DNA from: Triparma columacea
Lineage: Eukaryota; Sar; Bolidophyceae; Parmales; Triparmaceae
Assembly: GCA_030267965.1 (NCBI GenBank)
Contig: BRYA01000154.1
Location: forward strand, 1 to 32,686
Length of the DNA stretch: 32,686 bases
Reading direction: 5' to 3'
Under the pieces are notes generated by a model. It did not search any database. It was not told the origin of the DNA and saw only the letters and a list, made by a program, of their open reading frames with translations. Position numbers and translations under genes: made by a program. Shown here piece by piece: positions 20,049 through 30,123 of the stretch; position 1 is the stretch's first letter; every line of letters starts with the position of its first letter.

Positions 20049-23000
20049 TCATACCGAAGCTATAGAATTAGACACAAGCAAATCAAAGAAAGGCGAAATC
20101 GAGAAATGGGTGAGAACGATGCTTTTACGATTGTCGTGGTTGCTGCTCTCTTCATCGTCCCCCCCCACCCCCCCCACCCCCCACCCCCCACCCCCCACCC
20201 CCCAACACACCCCCCCCACACACACACTCACCTCTCGCTCGTCTCCCCCAACTCCTCCCTCAGCACTTCCTCCCTCCACTTCCTGAAGCACCACCTCAAC
20301 CTACGATTCAACCCCCTATATACAATGATCGCTCCCCTAGCCCTCTTCTTCCATTCCTCTCCCCTCGTCCTATACACCATGACGCTCCATGCCCTTCTCA
20401 TTGCCCACTCCTCCCCTCTCTCCCCCGCCTTCCTTAAGATCCACCCCATCCTCCTCACTAAAAGCTCTCTGTCTCCCCTCCTCCCTGACGCCCTGGTCTC
20501 CTGCCCCGCCCTATCTCTCCACCTCGCAAAGGCTGCCCTAAGTTCATTGCCCAATCTCCTCCTCATTACCCCTCCCAGCACCGGCCTCCAGCCGACGGAG
20601 TTCCCCGCCCACACTCCGAACGCTTCCCCCACGCTCCTCCACCCCCACTCCCTCAGCGCCCCCTCCAGAACCCGAAGCCCCCTCTGCGACGCGAGTTCCT
20701 TCACCCGAGTTCCCCTCTTGTCCGCTCTCGAAGTTATCTCCATCGCCCTCTTGTCCACGGACTTCCTCTCCTCCTCGACTCTCTCCCTCCATACAAACTC
20801 CGTCCAAATCTTGAACGACGCAGCCGCGTTCCTCCCACAGCGCCTACCCGTAACCCTCCTAAGCACCTCTCCGACCCTCCTGCCTCTCGTCGCCTCTCCT
20901 TTCCATCTCTCCCACATCTCCAGAACCCGATCCTCCACGGCTCCCACCAACACGCTCTCCACCATCATGACTCCACGAACGACCATCCTAGCTCTCTCCT
21001 CCTCCCACTCCCTCTCCTCCTCCATGATCTCTCTCCACCTTTCAAATCTGCAATGAGCGCATAACTGGTGAGTTGTGTACCACTGATGTATCCTGTCCTT
21101 TCACCCCCTCACCCCGGTCCTCGCTCCGATCCTCACCTTTTTCCCACGGTCCTTCTAACGCAGCGACCCAAAGCCCTGGCCATGACCTTCCCCCCAACAA
21201 CCTCTCCCCTCTCCCTCCTCTCCTCCCCCCTCCTCCATCCATTGGCACCCTCCAACCACACCCTCCACGTTCTCCACGCTCCCCCTACCACCCTCCTCCT
21301 CCATCCCCCGATCACCCTCCTAAAGACACTCCTCCTTGCCCCCACCTCACTCGCCCACACCCTCCAAGCCCTCCAAGCCCCCCCTACCACCCTCCTCCTC
21401 CAACCCCCAATCACCCTCCTCAAAAGCCCCCCCCTCCTTCCAATCCTCTTCCTCCTCTCACCCTCCTCCCTCGTCCACACCCTCCAAGCCCTCCAAGCCC
21501 CCCCTACCACCCTCCTCCTCCAACCCCCAATCACCCTTCTCGCCAAGTCTCCCCTCCTCCTCAAAACCCCCGTCCACTCCGCCCACTTCCTCCATGCCCC
21601 CCGCAACTCCTTCCCCCGCATCACTCCCACGACCCTCCTCACGAGAACTCCTCTCCTCCTCAAAGCCTCCGTCTTCCTCGCCCAAAGTTGCCAACCCTTC
21701 CGAACCAACCGGGACCTCTTAACCTCAAGTACCCCCCAAAGAAGCTTCAACGCATAATCTCGTCCCGAAACCAGCTCGACGCCTCCCCTCCACCTTACAA
21801 AACCTTGCGAATATCGAAGAGAGTTAGTCTTTATTGAATCATCGCTTCGCTCCGCTCGCTCCTCGCCCTTGTCGGCTCTCACCTCTCCTTAACCCCCACC
21901 CCTTAACAACCCTCACCAAGATCCCTACCGCCCGTTCCTTCTCCTTTCCCTCCCTCACGACCCTCCCCCACATTTCCCAACCCGTCTGAAGCTGGAACAT
22001 TTCCCTCGAGAGTAGCTTCACGAAGAATCTTCTACCTGTACTCTCGACGTCCCTCCTCCTCCCCATCCACCTCTCCCAAACCCTGAAAACCCGCCTCAAC
22101 ACGTTCCCCTCGACTCTCCTTCCGACTCTCCCCCACGCGTCCTCGACCTCCTTTGCCCTCCGTGTCTTCTCGAGCCACACCCGCCACGCCACCACTACCT
22201 TGTCTTTCCACGTCGAAACCGTTATCGCGGCCATCCTCTTTAAGCGCAGTTTCACCTCGGAGGCTTCCCTCACCCGTTCCTTCCAAATTGCCATGGCGCT
22301 CCTCTGCCTTCCCCGCAGGGCTCTCCTCCATGACCTCCTCAGGGAGGCCTCCCTCTCCGCCCTCGCCTCCACCGCATCGACCCAGGCCCCGAACGCTTCG
22401 CCGACGAGTCCACTCCCGGCTCTCACAAACTTCCGAGCAAGCAGTTTCAGCCTCGTCTCCCTTTCCCTCCTCACTTCTGCCCAAGCTTTCCACTCCATTA
22501 ATCTCCGCCTCATCAACCTAGCCTTCCACGCCCTTGCTACTCCACTTGCCCTCGACAACCCCGCCTTGACCAATACACTTCTTTCCCACTTCTTCATATC
22601 TACCCTCTTCGACCCGTCAACCTCAACGTTAACTTCCGCCTTCCATTCCATCAGCCTCCGTCTCATCACCTTTGTGTTCCAAGTCCTAATTACCCCACTT
22701 GCCTTTGATAAGCCAGCCTTTACCAAAACGCGCGTCTCCCAAGCTTTCATGTTCACCCTCTTTGCCCCATCAACCTCTCCTTTCCACGTCCTCATAGCCG
22801 CCCTCATGTCGAACGCTCTCGACCTTAGCATCATCCTCGATAAAAACCTCGATGTCCTAACTTTCCTGCTCTCCGACGCCCTCCCGTCCTCCACGCTCCG
22901 CTTCCACCTTGCCCAAGCGTCCCCAACCCGCCCTCCCGCGACCCTGCAAGCCAAAACGCGCAAACTACGGACACCGAACTGCAGCCTTTCCCGCTCGTCC

Positions 23001-24549
23001 CGCATTGCCCGCTGCCAAGCGCGGAGTGCCTCCCGAAGTTTTGCCCTAAAAGCCCTCAATACCGCCTTTGCCAAGCGGCACTCCCGCTTCTTTTGAAACT
23101 CAACGACGTCTACCCAGTCCAAGAAAGCATTCCCTACGGTCTCGTTGTCTTTCCTCAACCTCAGACGCGCCAGCCTCTTAGCAGCCGCCTCCCACGCACA
23201 CGTCGTCGACACCAAGCGCTTCCACACCCCGAAAAAACTCCTCAATCTATCATCCCCCCACCTTAGAATCAGCCTATGCAAACGACGGACGCCGGAAGCG
23301 CTGCCCTCGGACCGCTTCTTAACGGCCCAGGCCTTCACTTTCCACCTGCCGAACGCTGCACCGACGCCGTTCTTTATGAAGACCCTCTCAAAAGTCCTAA
23401 TTGCAAGGAAAGATTGAGAGTTGATGATCCTCTCCGGGATGGAGTGCGACGCTATATACCGCCAGCTATAAATGGCCGCTTTGATCCTGGCTGCCCTTGA
23501 CACGGAGAAGAGCTTCGCCGCGAAGGAGAGCAACCTTGACTCGTAACGGGAGGTGGTCCGCCAGTGGAGGAAACCGTGCTTCATCGCAAGCCTCGACTCG
23601 CTAGGTGACCACGCGTGCAGAAGGGAGTGGATGGAGATCATCCGACGCAGGGCGCCGATTTGGGTAGGCAGAATCAGAAGCGGTGAGCTGAAGGAGAAGG
23701 AGTCGGAAATTGAGAAGGGGTTGTTGCTTTCGACGGCCTCAATCTCACCCGACTGGAGGGAGGGAGTGGCGGCCAACCGAAAGGACCGAAAGGTTAGCTT
23801 GTATGTCCATGCAATGCGCCTAGGCGCGACTTCTTACCTCGTACATGATAAATTTGTCGGTTCTGATTGAGACTCGGCGACGGGGAACGAGCGCTTCTTC
23901 CTCCCACGCCTTCCAGGCCATGAAGGCGCTTTTGATTATCTGGCTGTTGCAGGCCCTGCAGAGACGCCTGATCGCCTTGTACATGACGACATCTATGAAG
24001 CACTCGTCAGACTGCTCGGAGTCTGATTCATGGATATCAACCTCCACAACAGGAGGCTGGTCAAAAACGTCGAATGCGTCATCGCCCTCGAACTCTGCGG
24101 ACAAGAGCTCCTCCTCCATCCTCTCGTTCGCAAGCCATCTCCTTGCTAGACCCCAGAACATTCTGAGGGTTACCTTGTCTTCCCAAGAGGAAATCGATCG
24201 AGCAAATAAGATCACGGCATCCCGATGTCGGTTCAAGGCTGTGTGTTTTTTCAAATTCCTGAAGGCGGAGTCAAGTTTATGCTGGTATATGATGGGAGCA
24301 CTGAGGAGGGGGGGGAGGAGGGTTGATTTTTTTGTTGGGGTTGGGGGTGAGCGCGAAAAGAGTGGTCAGCGGGGGGTTTGAGGGGTGATATCACGAGGGG
24401 GCTTACATTGTATTGTAGAAAAGGCCAGCTGCAAGGTGCTGATATTCCTCTTGAGCTGGGAGGGTGCGTTTCTCATGAGTATGTTTGGGATGGTAACGAG
24501 GGGGTTTGCGGGAGTAGTGACGCGGGGTCTCGTATGAATGCCGCGGCAT
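20049..24549 (-). CDS. SFI1-like centrin-binding-type W-repeat protein, six exons
   Basis: Proposed exons are 24549-24407, 24300-23838, 23752-21883, 21803-21137, 21047-20232 and 20145-20049, about 1351 aa. All junctions keep phase and all introns are 79-106 bp. The protein is a long Arg/Trp-rich array of short helices with an AF-x2-W-K/R repeat, for example AFGRWKVKAW, AFLDWVDVV, ALRAWQRAM and AFGAWVDAVEAR. Spacing of about 30-40 residues is typical of SFI1-type centrin-binding proteins of centrosomes and basal bodies. An acidic stretch lies in exon 2 (EFEGDDAFDVFDQPPVVEVD). Exon 4 carries three near-identical 40-residue units (RRVIGGWRRRVVGGAWRAW). The start exon (MPRHSYETPRHYSRKPPRY) was chosen because only this frame matches the phase-2 acceptor at 24300. 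The last exon is weakly supported. An alternative acceptor at 23797 would shrink intron 2 to 40 bp. Confidence 0.75.
20160..20230. repeat. CCCCCCA tandem repeat and CA repeat
   Basis: Repeated CCCCCCA units on the plus strand are followed by ACACACAC. The repeat falls in the proposed last intron of the SFI1-like gene. On that gene's strand it is G-rich (GGGGGGT), which may fold into a G-quadruplex. Confidence 0.75.
21253..21600 (-). repeat. 120-bp tandem repeats within the SFI1-like gene
   Basis: The segments 21361-21420 and 21481-21540 match at all but about one of 60 bases, at a spacing of exactly 120 bp. A third, more diverged copy begins near 21260 and a partial one follows 21540. On the minus strand each unit encodes one W-repeat of 40 residues, so the array can grow or shrink without breaking the frame. 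Confidence 0.85.
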
Positions 24550-24784
24550 CCCCTTCCCCTAGTTTGGATTTAGTGGTAGCTACAGGGGGGATCTTTTCTT
24601 TTGCAAGTGCCTCGGATTTTTGCTCCTTGCTTTTGGCTTGATCGGACTTGACTCTTTTTTTTTTTTGCGCTACTCAACCCGTATGACTGCTGAATATTGT
24701 GAGGGGGCGAAAAGCATGATGTGGGTGGTTTGTGTTTGTGCATGCAAACGTTTATTCTCTTTGAAAAATGTATGCAATATTCAA
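24550..24784. other. Intergenic, SFI1-like promoter and Ddi1 3' flank
   Basis: This is 235 bp between two minus-strand genes. It contains a T10 run near 24654. No further feature seen. Confidence 0.4.
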
Positions 24785-26230
24785 TCATTCATCCTGCTTT
24801 GGCCTCTTCCCCCCTCCCCCTTCATTGTCTGCGGCGTCAACGTCCTGTGGAGCGTGTGATAATTGGTCAGACTCGGCGTAATGGTTGAGAGGGCGGGACA
24901 CTTCGTTTCTCACCTTCATCTGTTCGTCGCCCTTGTCGTCGCCCTTGTCGTCGGCCTTCTCCTTTTTCTCATCTGCCTCCTTTAGGCTCCTCCTCATGGC
25001 CTCGTCTATCTCTTTGTTGGAGCCCTCTGCGTCGAAGCCCATCGTCCCGCCCTTGTTGACTGGGAGCTGGTACTCCTGGAGGAAGGGCGTTACGACACCG
25101 CCGGTGGTGAACTCGAGCTGGTTGGCATGAAGGTTGATGGAGCACCGGTGCCTCTTGAGCATGTCCAAGCCCAGAAGAAAGTCCATGTTCTTGTCGCCCA
25201 GCCCCTCGCTATCGTCCATCACGGTAACGGTGACCTGAAAAATGACCCCGTTGATCTCCATCTCAGCGAGGTGAACCTTGCCGAGAATCTTGCTACTCCC
25301 GACCCCGACGGCGACGCCTGCGAACCTCTTGTCGACAAGGTGAAGGATTCCCATCTTCTCGGCGCACTTTTGGCTCATGACGGTCATCTGTGCCCCGCTG
25401 TCTACGAAGGCGATCTGTTCCTTACCATTGATCTTCGTGTTAATGTAGAGCATCAAGACCTTCCCCATGGCCTCCGGGAACGTCTCCATCATGAGCTCGT
25501 ACTGCTCGTGAACCTGCTTGAGCCTAATTTTATCTCCAAAGTATGCATTGGCCTCCTCGTCCATTGGGTTGGCCCTCAGGCGAGCCTCCATTTGGGCCTC
25601 CTTGCTGCGGGACTCAGTGACCCTGGTTGCACCGGATATGGAGGACTTCACCAGGTAGGACTGCCACAAGAGAGCGGCCGCCTTCTCGTTGGAGGCGGAG
25701 CTCAACTCGTTCGCCAACAAGGGATGGTGGAACCTTAGTTCCTTCAGGCAGTTCTCGTGCTGCTTGGAGAGGATGAGGTTTACAAAGTGGTTGGGGTTGG
25801 GGTTTGAATTCATTAGATCGTCGAGGGACATATTTGGGCGCGAGATTGGACCCGCAGGAGGGGGGGGGGCACCACCTAAGAGGGAATCGAAGGAAAAACC
25901 ACCGGCAGCACCAGCAGGGGCAGCAGCAGGGGCAGCACCTCCCAATAGGGAGGAGAAATCAAGACCCCCAGACGCAGCGGGAGGAGGAGCGGGGGCTGCA
26001 GCGACGCGAGGTGGAGAGAATATTAACATTGAACCATTTGTCACGTTGTTGGAGGAAAGGGTGCCTTGAGAAATAGCACTGCCATTGAGGAGGAGGGTGA
26101 AGTTGGGGGAAGCACCAACGAGAGGGGCGCCAATCTCTATCAACAACGACACATTCGTCTCACTTGGTAGAGTGATCTGGTCGGACATACCGGTGGACTC
26201 GCAGAATATTGTCAAATTTAGATCAGACAT
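24785..26230 (-). CDS. DDI1: DNA-damage-inducible protein 1 (ubiquitin shuttle aspartyl protease)
   Basis: This 481-aa intronless frame starts at ATG 26230. An N-terminal ubiquitin-like domain (about 1-75) is followed by a Gly/Ala/Pro linker containing two short FSSLLGG/FDSLLGG motifs. A helical region (about 135-250) precedes the retroviral-like protease domain (about 255-375). The catalytic Asp is D277 in FVDSGAQMTVMS, and the second conserved segment is MDFLLGLDMLKRH. The usual Ddi1 active site is DSGAQ, so the enzyme looks functional. The C-terminus carries a ubiquitin-interacting motif, EIDEAMRRSLKEADEK (about 404-420), in place of a UBA domain, then a charged KGDDKGDE tail. It should deliver or cleave ubiquitinated proteins at the proteasome. 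It is divergent from the DUF2256 gene. Confidence 0.95.
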   Translation of the reverse strand: MSDLNLTIFCESTGMSDQITLPSETNVSLLIEIGAPLVGASPNFTLLLNGSAISQGTLSSNNVTNGSMLIFSPPRVAAAPAPPPAASGGLDFSSLLGGAAPAAAPAGAAGGFSFDSLLGGAPPPPAGPISRPNMSLDDLMNSNPNPNHFVNLILSKQHENCLKELRFHHPLLANELSSASNEKAAALLWQSYLVKSSISGATRVTESRSKEAQMEARLRANPMDEEANAYFGDKIRLKQVHEQYELMMETFPEAMGKVLMLYINTKINGKEQIAFVDSGAQMTVMSQKCAEKMGILHLVDKRFAGVAVGVGSSKILGKVHLAEMEINGVIFQVTVTVMDDSEGLGDKNMDFLLGLDMLKRHRCSINLHANQLEFTTGGVVTPFLQEYQLPVNKGGTMGFDAEGSNKEIDEAMRRSLKEADEKKEKADDKGDDKGDEQMKVRNEVSRPLNHYAESDQLSHAPQDVDAADNEGGGGKRPKQDE

Positions 26231-26389
26231 TGAATTTCGGACAGAGTCTTGAAGAGAGTTGAACTTTTAAGGTTTAGAAAGGACCTTTGAGGCTATTTTT
26301 TTGTTGAAGAGACGTTAATCAAAAAATAAGCGAGTCTCGAGAGCGACGAGAATGTGATCTTGTTTGGAAAGGGAGAATATAATATAATA
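26231..26389. promoter_or_regulatory. 159-bp divergent intergenic between DDI1 and DUF2256 gene
   Basis: Both genes start outward from this A/T-richer segment, which includes TTTTTTTGTTG and AATATAATATAATAAT. It is probably a bidirectional promoter. No defined element was recognised. Confidence 0.45.
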
Positions 26390-26452
26390 ATGGATTCTCT
26401 TGACTCCAAAAAGTCTCCCAAACTCAGAGTACCAATTTGGCAACCCCCAGGA

Positions 26453-27175
26453 ATGAAATTACGTGTCCTATTCTTTGTTCTATCTCACTCGCTTCAATTG
26501 AGACCTGTGCTTAGTTTTACCCCACGTATCTTCTCCAATCCTCTTTCTCATAACTTCCTCGGAGTGAGTCATCCTTGCATTTCTCACTTTCCTGCCCCAA
26601 CAGCTTTATTCGCCCGAGGAAAATCCCAGAAGTCCTCATCTCGCGGTGATAAAGTCGGATCAATGCCCCGCGGTGTGAAAAAGGAGAATCTGCCCTCCAA
26701 GGTGTGTGTCACTTGTGGTCGTCCCTTCACCTGGCGGAAGAAGTGGGAACGTTGCTGGGACGAGGTAACGACTTGCTCGAAGTCCTGTAATGCAGCAAGG
26801 CGGAGGGGGGAGACTGGGGGGGGAGAGAACGGGAGCGCGGAGAGCAAGCAGGAGAGGAAGGAGGCAAGGAAGGCTAAGAGAGAAGGTGAGGGGTTGCGAC
26901 TATCGAAGAAGTGCCCACGATGTTTCTCATCTCCCCCCTCCCCCCTCCTTGCCATTTTAGGGAAGGCTGACCCTTTACTGTTCGCTAAGCCTTGCACCCT
27001 TTGCGGTGAGAAGGTGAACACCCTAATCAGATGCACAGTTGATCAGACAAAGAAGTGGGAGATGGTGTGCGGGAAGTGTTGGAAGGGTGTTAGCGGTGGA
27101 GTCACTGACGGGGATGCCGATCATCCTCATTACACATACGGCGGGCTTTGGAAAAATAGATACGCCGCGAGTTGA
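26453..27175 (+). CDS. DUF2256 zinc-finger protein with plastid-type presequence
   Basis: From ATG 26453 the frame has 240 residues; ATG 26390 would add 21. I prefer 26453 because [20 protein letters not shown] is a signal peptide, followed by SFTPR, an ASAF-like plastid leader. The DUF2256 core is [18 protein letters not shown] then [20 protein letters not shown], with the expected CxxC...CxxxC zinc-type ligands. A second cysteine unit follows at CPRCF, CTLCG and CGKCW, and the tail [20 protein letters not shown] is the same as I remember in plant homologues. The protein probably binds zinc and may act on nucleic acid or protein in the plastid; no function is established to my knowledge. Confidence 0.85.
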   Translation: MKLRVLFFVLSHSLQLRPVLSFTPRIFSNPLSHNFLGVSHPCISHFPAPTALFARGKSQKSSSRGDKVGSMPRGVKKENLPSKVCVTCGRPFTWRKKWERCWDEVTTCSKSCNAARRRGETGGGENGSAESKQERKEARKAKREGEGLRLSKKCPRCFSSPPSPLLAILGKADPLLFAKPCTLCGEKVNTLIRCTVDQTKKWEMVCGKCWKGVSGGVTDGDADHPHYTYGGLWKNRYAAS

Positions 27176-27247
27176 GCTAATTGGAAAATTGGGGGCTGGA
27201 TAATAAAAGCTCCTCGTCTTGTAACACTAACAAGTCAACATTTTCGA

Positions 27248-28077
27248 TTACAGCTCTTTCTCCTCCCTCCCCTCCACCTTGAATTCCACCCACTCAGTGT
27301 GATGAACGGTTGAAAAACCCCTCGCCCATGTCGCCCTAACTTTCACGACACCATCTTCGTTACTCTCGTCCACCTTTAGCTTAAAGTCCCCTTCCCCCTC
27401 AACCCTCTTGCGAGATGCTCCCCACCCCCGACGGCCGGCGCAACCTATCCTTCCCTCCACGCTGGATATGAGGGTGCCACCGACGACCTCGTAAACGTAC
27501 TGGTAATGCTCGGGCTTGTGTGAACTATCTCCTGAGAGAAAAAAAGGCCGAGGTGTAAGCGCTCGGATTACAAGAACAGTTCGCAAAGATGTTATCGTAT
27601 ATATGATTGCGCCGGTCCTCTACTTTCCTGAGCCAAAATTCCTCACGACTTACCTATTGCACCATCTAACATGGGGAATTCTATCACGCTCCCCCCGTCG
27701 TACTCCTCCTCGGTGGGCTCCCGTCTGACTGCAAGGGTTATCTCGTCCCCGTCGTTGATCTTATAACTCGAGGACGGGAGTATGGCGTCAATTGGATGGA
27801 TGAAGGAGGGATCAACATCCCCAACACGAAAGTCAGGGTGGGGGGGAGGAGAAAAAACAACAAAGTTGTTCATAATAACGCGTTGCGAGATGTCGGAACT
27901 AGATTCGCACTCCCTGGGACTGACCATCTTCAAGGGTGTCGAAGGGGCAGTTGTGGTTGGGAGTCAGATTTTAGTGATTTGAAGAAGACAACGGTGTAAA
28001 CTTACATATGAGGCGAAAGATGACACAGATATTGGTGCGATGACAAGAACTGATGCCAGTAATGTTGGAAATTTCAT
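27248..28077 (-). CDS. Secreted or plastid-targeted protein of unknown family, three exons
   Basis: Exons 28077-28006, 27927-27654 and 27531-27248 give 209 aa; introns are 78 and 122 bp with in-phase GTAAGT...AG ends. Exon 1 encodes only the leader MKFPTLLASVLVIAPISVSS followed by FASY, a signal peptide with Phe at the likely cleavage site, so plastid delivery is plausible. The mature part reads as beta-rich (NNFVVFSPPPHPDF, IDAILPSSSYKINDGDEITL, YQYVYEVVGGTLISSVEG, WVEFKVEGREEKEL). An acidic YDGGSVIEF segment lies mid-protein. I do not recognise the family. Its start is only 44 bp from the divergent repeat-protein gene. Confidence 0.7.
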
Positions 28078-28121
28078 AAAAGATCCATTTACTTGTGACT
28101 CTCAGATCAGAAAAAAGGACC
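28078..28121. promoter_or_regulatory. 44-bp divergent intergenic
   Basis: The start codons at 28077 (minus) and 28122 (plus) are 44 bp apart, so 5' UTRs must be very short or overlapping. Both genes carry plastid-type leaders, which suggests co-expression. Confidence 0.5.
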
Positions 28122-29475
28122 ATGAAGCTTTGCCTTCCCCTCGTCCTCCTGTCATCTACGAGCTCCTTCACATTCGTACCGACCTCCCCTATTGTTCCTA
28201 GACCTCAAACTTCCCTTTCCTCCACAAAGAATGAACCGTGGATTGAAAGATTGCCCAAGCTCTGCGGAAGTGTCGGCCTCTCCTTTCTGCTCTTAACCTC
28301 CCCTTCAAATGCCGCAACCTCTGCAGTGGTAAGTTCCCCGTGTCAGACAACTCTCTAAGAGCCTTCCCTTTCGCTTTCTTTCCCAGCGATCTCCCGAAAA
28401 CTTCAAAACCCTCCAAGGGTTCGACCTCAAGTGCATACCTCATTCACACCCACTCCCTACCTCTTCCCCCTCCCCCCAGGAAACCATGGACTTCTCCATG
28501 CCCTCCTACGACAACGCCGCCCCCCTAGGGGGCAAGGCCGTAAACAAAGGTTACACCCTCCCGAAATCCCTGGACCTCGACATACCCTCTGAAGTCCCGA
28601 AGCAGGAGGCCCCCTCCCCCGCTCCCAAGCCCCCCCCCGCCCCCAAGCCCCCCCCCGCCCCCAAGCCTGCCCCCGCCCCCAAGCCTGCCCCTTCCCCCCC
28701 CCCCTCCTTCTCCCCCCCCAAGTTCGAGGTCCCAGACTCACCCCAGGTGAAGGCAGCTCCCAAACCGGCGCCGACACCACCTCCGCCGAAACCAGCGCCG
28801 GCACCACCTCAGCCGAAGCCGGCGCCTAAGGTGAGCTACGACCTCGACGCACCGGTGAAAAAGACGGAGTTCAAGAAACCTGACATGCCAAAGTTCGACG
28901 CTCCAAAGTTCGAAAAGCCAGACATGCCAAAGTTCGATAAGCCAGACATGCCAAAGTTCGAAAAGCCAGACATGCCAAAGTTCGAAAAACCAGACATGCC
29001 AAAGTTCGAGAAACCAGACATGCCAAAGTTCGACGCCCCCAAGGTGGACATACCCTCCTTCTCCGCTCCCAAGGTTGACATGCCCAAGTTGTCCTCTCCC
29101 AAGGTTGACATTCCCAAGTTCTCCTCTCCCACTACTGTTTCGCCATCTATCGTCCCCCCCCCCGTACCAAAGTTGTCCCCATCAACCCCGTCTTATTCTC
29201 GTGACCTCGATTCCGGGGGGTTGGGGGGTCGGGAAAGGGATATGACGTTCGAAGAGGAGCAGCAGGCTAGGTTAGACTCTGCCGCGAAGACTGCGAAGGC
29301 AGAGTACAAGGAACTTAACGAGGAGGCGAAGAAAATCGAGAAGGAGGGAAGGAAGGCTAGGGGGGAGGCTAATAAGGCAAAGAGGATATACCAAGATAAG
29401 AGGAACAAGGCGTGTGAAACGAGAGTGGGAGGGAAAATTCTTTGCTTAAGGAACCCAGTGGAGACGGGATTCTGA
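28122..29475 (+). CDS. Pro-rich KPDMPKF-repeat protein with thylakoid-lumen type leader
   Basis: Exon 1 is 28122-28328 and exon 2 is 28480-29475, phase 0, intron 151 bp (GTAAGT...CCCCAG), giving 400 aa. The leader looks tripartite: signal peptide MKLCLPLVLLSSTSS then FTF; a Ser/Thr/Pro-rich stretch; then a second hydrophobic segment (GSVGLSFLLLTSPSNAA) with an Ala-x-Ala-like site, as in thylakoid-lumen proteins. The mature part has a KPPPAPKPAPAP region, then about six copies of an 8-residue unit KPDMPKFE/D, then looser VDIPKFSSP units. It ends in a charged coiled-coil tail (FEEEQQARLDSAAKTAKAEY onward). Such repeats recall AHNAK/periaxin-type disordered scaffolds in appearance only. The last 20 residues could be unspliced intron. 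Confidence 0.75.
28876..29040 (+). repeat. 24-bp tandem repeat coding KPDMPKFE/D
   Basis: About six copies of AAGCCAGACATGCCAAAGTT-type units occur at 24-bp spacing, with one 15-bp insertion after the first. Differences between copies are almost all synonymous or swap D for E, so charge and phase are kept. Confidence 0.9.
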
Positions 29476-29688
29476 TGGGGAGGGGAAGGAGGGGGGCGGA
29501 GGGGAAGGCGAAGGGAAGTTGAAACGAATAACTAAGGAATACCAGATTGAGGTAAAGTGGGGTAACTTTGAGGATTCTACGAGTAGCGCTCCACAGTATC
29601 GGACCGCGCCTATTCAATTTCTTTTCCTTGATTCCTTCTCTCTCTCTCCCCCCTTCACTCCGTTTTGTTTGCCTTTTTTGTTTTTCCA

Positions 29689-30123
29689 TCACTTGTTGTA
29701 CTGCTCTGGCGTCTGCAATTTAAGCGTGAGCGCGTGTATCTCACCCCCGTCGTCAAGGTAACTCTTCATCGCACTATTGACGAGCTTGTGACGGTCGAGA
29801 CGCTTGAGGGGGATGAAGGCACTGGATACTACGAGCATGGTTACCTTGGCCTCACCATCTGTGCAAGAACCCTGGAGAGGGAGGAGGAGGGAAAGGAGGG
29901 GAGGGAAGGAGGGAAGGTAAGTGTGCGTTTTGGGCAGATGATGAAGGTTCCATGTGGTATTGTCTTGTATTTGAAGCATAATAAAGGTGGGCGATGGTGA
30001 TAGAATGGACATATTTGCTTATTTGCTTACCTCTATCTGTATTTCGAGGTGATCTGGTGGGCTACCTAGTGCTTCTGATAAGCTAATTGTTATCCGTTGT
30101 CTTAAATCTTCTTCGTTTTCCAT
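29689..30123 (-). CDS. BolA-family protein, two exons
   Basis: Exon 1 is 30123-30031 and exon 2 is 29871-29689, joined in phase 0 across a 159-bp GTAAGC...CCAG intron, giving 91 aa. Exon 1 starts MENEEDLRQRITISLSEALG and ends DHLEIQIE, the helix and strand that open a BolA domain. Exon 2 gives GSCTDGEAKVTMLVVSSAF, then RHKLVNSAMKSYL and EIHALTLKLQTPEQY, matching the BolA core and its invariant RH-x-LV and HAL...TP motifs. The single Cys at the loop (GSC) fits a [2Fe-2S]-ligand position of BolA2/4-type proteins that pair with monothiol glutaredoxins. No targeting leader is seen. Length is normal for the family. Confidence 0.88.

Noticed and set aside
19982..20065. 27-residue hydrophobic small frame (MIIILAPILLFSIL...)
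   Set aside because: Too short, no relative recognised, overlaps the presumed last exon of the SFI1-like gene.
20160..20230. Possible CRISPR-like or minisatellite array
   Set aside because: Simple CCCCCCA repeat without unique spacers, in a eukaryotic intron.
20106..21056. Long plus-strand frame opposite the SFI1-like exon 5
   Set aside because: Composed of Ser/Pro/Leu low-complexity that mirrors Arg/Trp-rich coding on the other strand; no family pattern.
29665..30000. Plus-strand frame over the BolA gene
   Set aside because: The minus strand encodes a clear two-exon BolA; the plus frame has no recognisable motif.
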